Assembly: GCF_027532025.1 (NCBI RefSeq)
Contig: NZ_JAPZSY010000022.1
Span: 1 to 52,607, forward strand
DNA length: 52,607 nt
Origin: Inhella sp.
Lineage (GTDB): Bacteria; Pseudomonadota; Gammaproteobacteria; Burkholderiales; Burkholderiaceae_C
Direction: 5' to 3'
Both the position numbers and the translations under genes were made by a program. The notes under the pieces are model-generated. The model saw nothing but the letters and a program-made list of their open reading frames with translations. It was not told the DNA's origin and did no database searches. Shown here piece after piece: positions 39,377 to 47,186 of this stretch (positions are counted from its first letter, which is position 1; each line of letters starts with the position of its first letter).

Positions 39377-41524
39377 ATGACCTTCCACGCCTTCACCCGC
39401 TGGGCCCTGGCCCTCGTGCTCCTGGGCGCCAGCGCCCTGGCCCCCGCGCAGGAGCAATCCGCCCCGGTCAAGTCCTTGCAAGCCGCAGCCCGGCTGCTGG
39501 CGCACGCGCCCGAGGGCGTGGCCCCGGGCAAGACCCTGTGGCTGGGCCTGGAGATCGAGCACGCGCCGCACTGGCACACCTACTGGAAGAACCCGGGCGA
39601 CTCCGGCCTGCCCACCACCTTGAACTGGACCCTGCCCGGGGGGCTCACGGCAGGCGACATCCAGTGGCCGGCGCCGCACAAGCTGCCGCTGGGCCCGATG
39701 GTGAACTACGGCTTCGAGGGCAAGCTGCTGTTGCCGGTGGCCGTGTCGCTCCCCGACCCCTTGCCCGCCGGGCCGCTGAAGATCGATTTGCAGGCCCAGT
39801 GGCTGGTCTGCAAGGACGTGTGCATCCCCGAGGAAGGGCAGTTCTCCATCACCTTGCCCACGGGCAAGCCGCTGACCGCCCATGCCGCAGCCTTCGCGCA
39901 GTCGCGCGCTGCGCAACCGGCCACGGTGCCCGGTTTGAGCGCGAAGGCGCAGGTCGCCGAGCAAGACGGCCGCCAGGCCTTGGTGATGCAGGTGCCCGGC
40001 CTGCCCGCCGACTGGCGCGGCCAGCGGGTGAGCTACTTCGCGGGCGAGGCGGGGGTCATCGAGCATGCGGCCCCGGCTGGCCAGCGCTGGGAGGGCGAGA
40101 CCCTGTGGCTCAGCGTGCCGCTGTCGCCCGTGCGCAGCGAAAGCCCGGCCGCCCTGAGCGCCGTGTTGCGCCAGGGCGAACGCGCCGTGGCCCTGCCCGT
40201 GGCCCTGGCCCAGGGCTGGACGCCAGGCCCCGCCCCGGCGGTGACGTTTGACACGCCTGCCACCGCCGCGGCGGCCAAGGCGCAACCCGAGGCCGACGGT
40301 GCCAGCGCGGCTGCGGCCGGGGCGGGCTTTGGCCTCGCCCTGGGGCTGGCTTTCGTCGGGGGCCTGCTCTTGAACCTGATGCCGTGTGTGTTCCCGGTCT
40401 TGTCGCTCAAGGCGTTTTCCTTGGTGCAAGACGACGCCCCCCACCGCCGGGGCGGGGCCATCGCCTACACGCTGGGCGTGGTGATCAGCTTCGTGGCCTT
40501 GGCCGGTCTGCTGCTGGCACTGCGCGCCGGTGGCGAGCAGATCGGCTGGGGCTTCCAGCTGCAAACGCCGTGGGTGGTGGCCGCCATGGCGGCCTTGTTC
40601 ACCCTCATCGCCCTCAACCTGTTCGGTGTGTTCGAGGTGGCGCTGGCCCTGCCCGGGCACGTGGCCGGCTGGCGGGCCGAGCGCCCCTGGCTGGATCAAG
40701 CCGCCACCGGCGTGCTCAGCGTGGCCATCGCCTCGCCCTGCACGGCGCCCTTCATGGGCGCGGCCCTGGGCGCAGCGCTGGCCCTGCCGGCGTGGCAAGC
40801 GCTGTCGGTGTTTGCCAGCTTGGGGCTGGGCATGGCGGCGCCCTACGCGCTGATCGCCTTCGTGCCGGCCCTGGCCCGCCTGCTGCCGCGCCCCGGCGCC
40901 TGGATGGCGCGCGTGCGCACCCTGCTGGCCTTCCCGATGCTGGCCACGGTGCTGTGGTTGGTGTGGGTGCTGGGCCAGCAAACGGGCATCGATGGCGCGG
41001 TGGCGCTGCTGGTGCTGCTGCTGGGCATGGCCTATGCGGTTTGGGCCTGGACGCAAGGCGGCTGGGGTTGGCGCGTCAGCGCGGCGGTGGTGCTGGGCGC
41101 CGCCGGCGTGTGGGCCGCTCCGTCGCTGCACCAGCCCGAGGGAGCGACGGTGTCGGCCCCTTCGCCCCAAGCCAGCGGCTGGCAGGCCTGGAGCCCCGAG
41201 GCACAGGCGCAAACCCTGGCCGCGGGCCAGCCGGTGTTCGTCGATTTCACGGCCGCTTGGTGCATCAGCTGCCAGTACAACAAGCGCAACGCCCTCGCCG
41301 ACGCGGCGGTGCTGGCCGACTTTGCGCAGCGTGGCGTGGTGCTGATGCGCGCCGACTGGACGCTGCGCGACGCCACCATCACCGCCGAGTTGCGTCGCCT
41401 GGGGCGCAGCGGCGTGCCGGTGTACGCCCTGTACAAGCCCGGCGCCACCGAGCCCGTGCTGCTGCCCGAAATCCTGAGCGCCGATGGCGTGCGCAGCAGC
41501 CTGGCCGCCACGCTCAACCCCTGA
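39377..41524 (+). CDS. DsbD/ScsB-like thiol:disulfide interchange protein
   Basis: A 715-residue inner-membrane protein. After a signal peptide (cut near APAQ) comes a periplasmic DsbD-alpha-like domain with Cys145 and Cys149 (VCKDVC). The central membrane domain carries Cys337 (NLMPCVFPVLSLK) and Cys455 (SPCTAPF), the electron pair in DsbD. The C-terminal thioredoxin domain has AAWCISCQ, Cys629 and Cys632. It should pass reducing power from cytosolic thioredoxin to periplasmic thiol proteins. The redoxin gene 62 bp downstream is a natural partner, and the length fits the ScsB/DsbD group. Confidence 0.92.
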   Translation: MTFHAFTRWALALVLLGASALAPAQEQSAPVKSLQAAARLLAHAPEGVAPGKTLWLGLEIEHAPHWHTYWKNPGDSGLPTTLNWTLPGGLTAGDIQWPAPHKLPLGPMVNYGFEGKLLLPVAVSLPDPLPAGPLKIDLQAQWLVCKDVCIPEEGQFSITLPTGKPLTAHAAAFAQSRAAQPATVPGLSAKAQVAEQDGRQALVMQVPGLPADWRGQRVSYFAGEAGVIEHAAPAGQRWEGETLWLSVPLSPVRSESPAALSAVLRQGERAVALPVALAQGWTPGPAPAVTFDTPATAAAAKAQPEADGASAAAAGAGFGLALGLAFVGGLLLNLMPCVFPVLSLKAFSLVQDDAPHRRGGAIAYTLGVVISFVALAGLLLALRAGGEQIGWGFQLQTPWVVAAMAALFTLIALNLFGVFEVALALPGHVAGWRAERPWLDQAATGVLSVAIASPCTAPFMGAALGAALALPAWQALSVFASLGLGMAAPYALIAFVPALARLLPRPGAWMARVRTLLAFPMLATVLWLVWVLGQQTGIDGAVALLVLLLGMAYAVWAWTQGGWGWRVSAAVVLGAAGVWAAPSLHQPEGATVSAPSPQASGWQAWSPEAQAQTLAAGQPVFVDFTAAWCISCQYNKRNALADAAVLADFAQRGVVLMRADWTLRDATITAELRRLGRSGVPVYALYKPGATEPVLLPEILSADGVRSSLAATLNP

Positions 41525-41586
41525 CGCCACAGGGTTGGCGACTTGCTGATTTGATTCGCCCCTCACCCTTGTTTTTGGAGTTGCCC

Positions 41587-42201
41587 ATGACCGATCGTCT
41601 CGCCCGCCGCACCCTGTTCGCCGCCGCCGCGCTGTTCGCTGCAGGTGCCCTGCACGCCCAAGCCGTGGTGGGGCAAGCCGCGCCGGCCTTGCAGGCCGTG
41701 GACGCCAGCGGCAAACCCGTGGCGCTGGCCGACTTCAAGGGCAAAACCGTGGTGCTGGAGTGGGTGAACCCCGGCTGCCCCTTCGTCGTCAAGCACTACG
41801 GCAGCGGCAACATGCAGGCCACGCAAAAGGCCGCCGCGGCGCAGGGCGTGGTGTGGCTCACCGTGAGCAGCACCGCCGCCAGCCACAAGGACCACAAGAA
41901 GCCGGCCGAGTTGGCCGCCTGGATGACCGAGCAGAAAGCCGCCAGCACCCTGCTGCTGGACGATGCCGGCACCGTGGGCAAAGCCTGGGGCGCCAAGACC
42001 ACGCCCCACCTGTTCATCGTGAACCCAGCTGGGCAGGTCGTCTACAACGGCGCCATCGACAGCAAGCCCAGTGCCAACCCCGCCGACATCCCCGGCGCCA
42101 CCAACTTCGTGACGCAGGCCTTGGGCGAGCTCAAGGCCGGCCAAGCCGTCAGCAAGCCCAGCACCACGCCCTACGGGTGCAGCATCAAGTACGCGAGCTG
42201 A
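41587..42201 (+). CDS. Secreted redoxin-family protein
   Basis: A 204-residue periplasmic thioredoxin-fold protein. The signal peptide ends near LHAQA (25). The active-site region is NPGCPFVVKHY with Cys64, one Cys rather than CxxC, and the C-terminus holds a second conserved Cys (YGCSIKYAS). It may be a peroxiredoxin or thiol reductase served by the DsbD-like protein. GGAG about 8 nt before the ATG at 41587 sets the start. The last 17 bases overlap the 3' end of the converging ceramidase-like gene. Confidence 0.88.
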   Translation: MTDRLARRTLFAAAALFAAGALHAQAVVGQAAPALQAVDASGKPVALADFKGKTVVLEWVNPGCPFVVKHYGSGNMQATQKAAAAQGVVWLTVSSTAASHKDHKKPAELAAWMTEQKAASTLLLDDAGTVGKAWGAKTTPHLFIVNPAGQVVYNGAIDSKPSANPADIPGATNFVTQALGELKAGQAVSKPSTTPYGCSIKYAS

Positions 42202-42979
42202 CCCGTCGCACGGCGGCCACCACCGGCCAAGCCGCCCCAGCCGCGGCCACGTGCTTGAGCGTGTGGCCGCTCACCCAGTCGCCGGTGGCGGCAAACACGG
42301 CGCTGTCGGCGCCCTCCAGCACCTTGGCCACGGCGTACCAGGCCACCACCGCGCCGAGGCTGATGGCGATGCCATCGGGCCTGGGCCGGCTGCCGAGGGC
42401 CAGTGCCAGCACCCAGAGCACGCCCCCGCCCTGCACCACGAGCCAGGGCAGCACATTGCCGCTCAAGGCGGGCAGTGTGGCGGCCAGCAGGGCCAGGGGC
42501 AGGCTCAGTCGCAGCATCCAGGCCGCGCCGGCGGGGCTCAAACGGTCGGCCGTGGCCGCCGTCAGCAGCCCCGCAAACGCCACGGCCATGCCGGCGCGGT
42601 CCAGGGCCAGGGTGGCGCCGCTGGGGGTCCAGTGGTAGACGGAGGAGCCCACCGCCGTCAGCAGCAAGCCCAAGAAGAACACCCACAGTCCGGCGTGCAG
42701 CCCGGGGGCCATGGCCGGCCGACGGCGCAAGGCCCACAGGCCGAGCAGGCCTGGCAACAAGAACACGGCGTTGCTGAGGGTGTCGGCCGTGTTGGGAATG
42801 CCCAAAAAGCAGCGGGCATCGGCAAACGGGTGTCCATGGGGATGCAAGTGGGCGTGCCCGTGTTCGTTCAGGTGAGCGAGCCAGCGCGCGGTCAGGGGCT
42901 CACCCAGGGCGAGGGCCAACACAGCCAGAGCGAGCAGCAGGAGGGCCAGGGCAGTGAACCAGCGGTGGGAGGGGGTCAT
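42185..42979 (-). CDS. Ceramidase-like integral membrane hydrolase (CREST superfamily)
   Basis: A 264-residue protein with seven or so membrane segments. The CREST pattern is present: Ser (GSSVYH, 111-116), Asp127 (LALDRAG) and a late HxxxH (HTLKH). NTADTLSNAVFLLPGLLGL (63-81) resembles bacterial alkaline-ceramidase relatives. A His-rich segment, EHGHAHLHPHGH (39-50), is a likely metal-binding loop. It could split an amide-linked lipid; bacterial substrates are not settled. Its 3' end overlaps the redoxin gene by 17 bp on the other strand. Confidence 0.82.
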   Translation of the reverse strand: MTPSHRWFTALALLLLALAVLALALGEPLTARWLAHLNEHGHAHLHPHGHPFADARCFLGIPNTADTLSNAVFLLPGLLGLWALRRRPAMAPGLHAGLWVFFLGLLLTAVGSSVYHWTPSGATLALDRAGMAVAFAGLLTAATADRLSPAGAAWMLRLSLPLALLAATLPALSGNVLPWLVVQGGGVLWVLALALGSRPRPDGIAISLGAVVAWYAVAKVLEGADSAVFAATGDWVSGHTLKHVAAAGAAWPVVAAVRRVSSRT

Positions 42980-43002
42980 CGGGGTCTCGACGGGGTGGCA
43001 AC

Positions 43003-43021
43003 GGCGCGCATCGTGCGCGCC
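43003..43021. other. Perfect 8-bp hairpin in a divergent promoter gap
   Basis: ggcgcgca-tcg-tgcgcgcc lies in the 147-bp gap 42980-43126 between divergent genes. No T-run and no TPP-riboswitch core (CUGAGA, ACCUGAU) is visible, although the downstream protein is THI5-like. A protein site or RNA structure is possible. Confidence 0.35.
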
Positions 43022-43126
43022 GCCCCGCGCCCTGGCAAGGCTGGTGCGGCGCGGGCGCACCGCTCGATACCGCGGGTCGCCCGCACCGGCACCCTTCCCC
43101 CTGCCGGAAGGTGGTGCAATGCCGCC

Positions 43127-44110
43127 ATGCTCAAGCGTCGCACCCTCCTCGCCACCGGGGCCCTGGCCGCCCCCGCCTTCATCCGCGCCCAAGGGCTGAG
43201 CGCCCCGCAAAAGGTCGTGTTTGCCACCAACTGGCGGGCGCAGGCCGCGCACGGTGGCTTCTACCAAGCGCTGGTCGATGGCAGCTACGCCAAGGCCGGG
43301 CTGGCGGTGGAGATCCGGCAGGGTGGGCCGCAGGTCAACAACCGCCCCTTGTTGCCGGCCGGCAAGGTGGACTTCTTGATGACGGGCAACCTGCTGCATG
43401 CCTTCGACAACGCCAAGATGGGCGTGCCCACGCTCAGCGTGGCGGCGCTGTTCCAGAAAGACCCGCAGGCCCTGATCGCCCACCCCGGCCAAGGCTTCGA
43501 CAAGTTCGAGGCCCTGGCCAAGGCGCCGCGCGCCTGGATCGCCAAGGACCTGCAGTTCACCACCTGGCAATGGCTCAAGCAGGCGCACGGTTTTCGCGAC
43601 GAGGCGCTGCGCCCCTACCACTACACCCTGGGTCCGTTCTTGGCCGACCGGCGCAGCATCCAGCAGGCTTACTCGGTGGCCGAGCCGATCTATGTGAAGG
43701 AGCAAGGCGGCTTCGACCCCGTGGTGCACCTCATCGCCGACCACGGCTGGCGCAGCTACAGCACCCTGATCGACGCCCGTGCCGCCACCGTCGCGCAACA
43801 GCCCGACCTGGTGCAGCGCTTCGTCGACGCCAGCATCGCCGGCTGGAAGGCCTACATCACGGGCAGCCCGGCCCAGCGCGCCGCGGCCGATGCCCGCATG
43901 CGCCAGGACAACCCCGAGATGAAGCAGGCCGAATTGCTGGCCAGCCATGCGCTGATGGTGGGCCAGGGCCTGGTGGGCGACGTGGCGACCCTGGGCCGGT
44001 TGCGAGTGGCCCGGGTGGAGGCGTTCTTGCAAGACATGGTGAAGGCCGGGCTGTACAAGCCCGGCGAGGTGGCGCTGAACCGGGCGGTCAGCGAACGATT
44101 CACGGGTTGA
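43127..44110 (+). CDS. THI5/NMT1-like ABC-transporter substrate-binding protein
   Basis: A 327-residue periplasmic protein with a Tat-like start (KRRTLLATGALAAP) and signal cut near IRAQ. The body (VVFATNWRAQAAHGGFYQALVDG, EIRQGGPQVNN, DFLMTGN) matches the NMT1/THI5 and SsuA-type binding proteins for pyrimidine precursors, sulfonates or nitrate. No permease or ATPase gene lies next to it, so it is an orphan that must use a transporter encoded elsewhere. The ligand cannot be named from sequence alone. Confidence 0.87.
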   Translation: MLKRRTLLATGALAAPAFIRAQGLSAPQKVVFATNWRAQAAHGGFYQALVDGSYAKAGLAVEIRQGGPQVNNRPLLPAGKVDFLMTGNLLHAFDNAKMGVPTLSVAALFQKDPQALIAHPGQGFDKFEALAKAPRAWIAKDLQFTTWQWLKQAHGFRDEALRPYHYTLGPFLADRRSIQQAYSVAEPIYVKEQGGFDPVVHLIADHGWRSYSTLIDARAATVAQQPDLVQRFVDASIAGWKAYITGSPAQRAAADARMRQDNPEMKQAELLASHALMVGQGLVGDVATLGRLRVARVEAFLQDMVKAGLYKPGEVALNRAVSERFTG

Positions 44111-44137
44111 GGCGCCTTCGGTGGCGGCGAGTCGGTC

Positions 44138-44156
44138 GCTGAGCGCTACGCTCAGC
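44138..44156. other. Stem-loop after the binding-protein gene
   Basis: gctgagcg-cta-cgctcagc forms a perfect 8-bp stem, extendable by gtcgg/ccgac with a two-base bulge. It sits 27 bp after the stop at 44110 and before the c-di-GMP enzyme. It may mark the transcript end, though no T-run follows. Confidence 0.45.
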
Positions 44157-44200
44157 CGACGGACTGTGTCGCCGGCCCCCCGGGGCCGCCAGGAGGGTTC

Positions 44201-46663
44201 ATGTCAGATGCCGATGCGATTCGCGCCTCCTTGCCCGACTTCTTTCGGAGCCTGGTTCAGGCCTTGCCCGACCTGGTCTGGATCAAGGACCCGAATGGGG
44301 TCTACCTCGCGTGCAACACCCGATTCGAGGCCCTGTACGGGGCGCCCGAAGCGGAGATCGTGGGCAAGACCGACGACGACTTCGTGCCGCCGGAGCGGGC
44401 TGCTTTCTTTCGCTTGCACGACCAGGCCGCCATCGCCGCCGATCGCACCCAAGTGCTCATCGAAACCCTGCGCTTCGCCAGCGATGGCCACGAAGAGCAT
44501 CTGCAAACGATCAAGACGCCCATGCGCGATGCCCAGGGGCGACTGGTGGGGGTGCTGGGCATCGCCCGCGACCTGACGGACCAACTCAACCTGCAAGACG
44601 AGCTGGAGCGCAGCCTGTCACGGCTGCGTCAGGCCGAACGCATTGCCAAGCAGGGCTCGTGGGAGTTGGACCACCACCACCGGACGTTGACGTGGTCGGA
44701 ACAAGCGCACCGGATTATTGGGACGGACACCGGCTCGACTTCTCCGGCTTACGCCGACTTCCTGGAGCGCGTGCATCCCGATGACCGCCCCCGGGTGCAG
44801 GCGTGCTTCGAGGCCTCGCGCCGAGACGGCGCGCCCTATCGCAGCCAGCACCGCATCCTGCGGCTCGATGGCGACGTCCGGCATGTGCAGGAGCACGGGC
44901 AGCACTTCGACGGCGACAGCGGACCGGCCCAGAGCACCGTGGGCATCGTGCAAGACGTGACCGAGCGCGTGCTGCAGGACCGTGCCTTGCTGGAACGGCA
45001 AGCCTTGTTCTCCGCGGTGGTGGAGCAATCCAGCGACAGCTTTGCCGTGGTGGACCCAGGCACTGGCCGTTTCGTGGAGTTCAACGACTCGGCCCCTCGC
45101 AACCTGGGCTACACGCGGGCCGAGTTCACCGCGCTGTGCATGGCCGACATCGAAGCCGATGCGGATGCCGCCAGCCAGGCCCTGCGCCTGGCGGCCATGT
45201 GCGGCGAGCAGCCGGTGCGCTTCGACACCCAACACCGCCACCGGGACGGCGGTGTGCGTGAGGTGCAGATGAGCGGGCGTGGCATCGAGGTGCACGGGCA
45301 GCGCTTCATCGCCGCCATCTGGCGCGATGTCACCGACAGCCGGCTTGCCGAACAGGCCATCCACCGCCTGTCCTACTACGACGGCCTGACGGGACTGCCC
45401 AACCGCCATCTGCTGAGCGACCGCGTGGCGCAACTGCTCAAGCGCGTCACGGCGGCAGAGCCCGCGGCCTTGCTCATCGTGAACCTCGACCGCTTCCATG
45501 CCATCAACGACGCCCTGGGGCGCGCGGTCGGCGACGAGGTGCTGCGCGAGGCCGCTCGCCGCTTGCAGACCTTGCCCCTGCACGCCGCCTCGGTCATGCA
45601 CCTCGGGGCCGACGAGTTCGTGCTGCTGCTGGACGACGAGCGGGGGCGCGACGCGGCCGAAACCGGTGCGCAAGCCTTGCGGTTGGCCCACGCGACCCTG
45701 CGCGCGCTGCAGCAACCGATGCACGTGAACGAGCACAGCATGGAGTTGCGGGTGAGCGTGGGCATCGCCCTGATGCCCAGCGGTCCGCACGACCACTTCA
45801 GCGACGTCATGCGCCGGGCCGACACCGCGTTGCACCGCGCCAAGCGCGCCAGCGTGCAGCGGGTGGCCTTTTTTGACGAGGGCATGGGCGACGCGGCTCG
45901 GCAGCAATTCCATGTGGAGCAGGCCCTGCGCGAGGCCATTCCCGCGCAGCAGCTGCGTTTGTTCTTGCAACCCCAGGTGGACGTTCGTGGCCGCTTGGTG
46001 GCCGCCGAGGCCCTGGTGCGCTGGCAGCGCCCCCAACACGGCCTCGTGGCCCCGGGCGAGTTCATTCCCGTGGCCGAAGACAGCGGATTGATCGTCGATC
46101 TCGACCGCTGGATGCTCGGCCAAGTGGCCGACCTGACGCGGCGCTTGCGCGAGGCCGGCCGCCCCACGCGCATCGCCGTCAACATCAGCCCGCTGCACTT
46201 TCATTCGCCCGACTTCGTCAGCTGGTTGCAGGCCTGCCTGCTGCGCCAGCGGGCCCTGCCCGAGGACCTGATGCTGGAAGTGACCGAAACCTTGGTGATC
46301 GAGAACCTCACCGAGGTCATCGACAAGATGCACAGCCTGGGCGAGTTGGGCATTTGTTTCTCCATGGACGACTTCGGCACCGGCTACTCCTCGCTGGCGC
46401 ACCTCAAGCGCCTGCCCATCCACGAGCTCAAGATCGACCGCAGCTTCGTGCAAGACGCCGTGGGCGATGCCGACTCGGTGGCCCTCATCAGCACCATCCT
46501 GGCCGTGGCCCACCACATGAACCTCGAGGTGGTAGCCGAAGGCATCGAGACGGCGCAGCAGGTGGCGTTGTTCGCCGGCTTGGCGCCACAGGTGCGGCTG
46601 CAAGGCTACTTTTTCGCGCGGCCCGAGCCCGAAGCGGTTTGGTGGCAGCGCTGGGTGACTTGA
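44201..46663 (+). CDS. PAS-PAS-PAS-GGDEF-EAL protein with degenerate GGDEF
   Basis: An 820-residue cytosolic signalling protein without a membrane segment. Three PAS-type domains cover about residues 12-125, 140-255 and 265-385. The GGDEF domain (about 390-560) has GADEF at 469-473, the second Gly being Ala, and no RxxD inhibition site before it, so cyclase activity is unlikely. The EAL domain (about 575-815) keeps EALVRW (603-608), NISPLHFHS and DDFGTGYSS, so it should hydrolyse c-di-GMP. It faces an intact GGDEF-EAL protein across 0.5 kb. Confidence 0.92.
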   Translation: MSDADAIRASLPDFFRSLVQALPDLVWIKDPNGVYLACNTRFEALYGAPEAEIVGKTDDDFVPPERAAFFRLHDQAAIAADRTQVLIETLRFASDGHEEHLQTIKTPMRDAQGRLVGVLGIARDLTDQLNLQDELERSLSRLRQAERIAKQGSWELDHHHRTLTWSEQAHRIIGTDTGSTSPAYADFLERVHPDDRPRVQACFEASRRDGAPYRSQHRILRLDGDVRHVQEHGQHFDGDSGPAQSTVGIVQDVTERVLQDRALLERQALFSAVVEQSSDSFAVVDPGTGRFVEFNDSAPRNLGYTRAEFTALCMADIEADADAASQALRLAAMCGEQPVRFDTQHRHRDGGVREVQMSGRGIEVHGQRFIAAIWRDVTDSRLAEQAIHRLSYYDGLTGLPNRHLLSDRVAQLLKRVTAAEPAALLIVNLDRFHAINDALGRAVGDEVLREAARRLQTLPLHAASVMHLGADEFVLLLDDERGRDAAETGAQALRLAHATLRALQQPMHVNEHSMELRVSVGIALMPSGPHDHFSDVMRRADTALHRAKRASVQRVAFFDEGMGDAARQQFHVEQALREAIPAQQLRLFLQPQVDVRGRLVAAEALVRWQRPQHGLVAPGEFIPVAEDSGLIVDLDRWMLGQVADLTRRLREAGRPTRIAVNISPLHFHSPDFVSWLQACLLRQRALPEDLMLEVTETLVIENLTEVIDKMHSLGELGICFSMDDFGTGYSSLAHLKRLPIHELKIDRSFVQDAVGDADSVALISTILAVAHHMNLEVVAEGIETAQQVALFAGLAPQVRLQGYFFARPEPEAVWWQRWVT

Positions 46664-46790
46664 TCGCGCCGGTCTTTGGCCGTTTCCAGGGGGAGGGGTG
46701 TCGGCGTCGGCTTTGCGCCTCGTCAAGGCGTCCGGGCCTCAGGCGTTCCACCATGGAGCCCTGTCCGTGAACCTCAGTCAGGAGCCTTCC

Positions 46791-47171
46791 ATGTCCCTCT
46801 TTCACGCGGTGTTGTGGCTCGACCACCACCAAGCCCGGGTGCTGCAGTTCGATGCCGAGCACGTGCTGGCCGAGCGCGTCAAAGCGCACACCCACCACAC
46901 CAAGCAGCATGGCAGCGCGGTGCGCACCGAGCATGAGTTTTTCAGCGAGGTGTGCGATGCGCTGGCCGGCATCGCCGAGGTGCTGGTGACGGGCTCGCGC
47001 ACCGCGCAGTCCGACTTCAAGCACTACGTGAGCCAGCACCGACCCGCACTCGCCGCCCACATCGTGGGCTACCAAACCGTGGATCACCCGAGCGACAAGC
47101 AACTGGTGGCCCTGGCGCGTCAGGCCTTCGTCAAGCACGACCGCATGGCCGGCGTGCCCACGCCGACCTGA
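46791..47171 (+). CDS. Small eRF1-like 'translational machinery' protein
   Basis: A 126-residue cytosolic protein. The pattern LWLDHHQARVLQF, FFSEVCDALAG, EVLVTGSRTAQSDFKHYV and VVGYQTVD-type segments resembles the bacterial release-factor-1-like domain. Its job is unknown; related domains act in ribosome rescue. GGAG about 8 nt before the ATG at 46791 sets the start. It sits 15 bp from the converging stop of the other c-di-GMP enzyme, so the two transcripts nearly touch. Confidence 0.78.
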   Translation: MSLFHAVLWLDHHQARVLQFDAEHVLAERVKAHTHHTKQHGSAVRTEHEFFSEVCDALAGIAEVLVTGSRTAQSDFKHYVSQHRPALAAHIVGYQTVDHPSDKQLVALARQAFVKHDRMAGVPTPT

Positions 47172-47186
47172 GCCGCACGCACGCCC

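Noticed and set aside
39305-41566. 753-residue minus-strand open frame opposite the DsbD-like gene
   Set aside because: Composition is Gln/His/Gly/Arg-rich with no motif; the plus-strand frame has clear DsbD domains. It is an antisense shadow caused by high GC.
42980-43126. TPP riboswitch before the THI5-like gene
   Set aside because: The conserved CUGAGA and ACCUGAU elements are not present; only a GC hairpin is seen.
42185-44032. Long N-terminal extensions of the ceramidase-like and binding-protein frames
   Set aside because: Both pass through each other's gene and the promoter gap; starts at 42979 and 43127 fit a membrane segment and a signal peptide.
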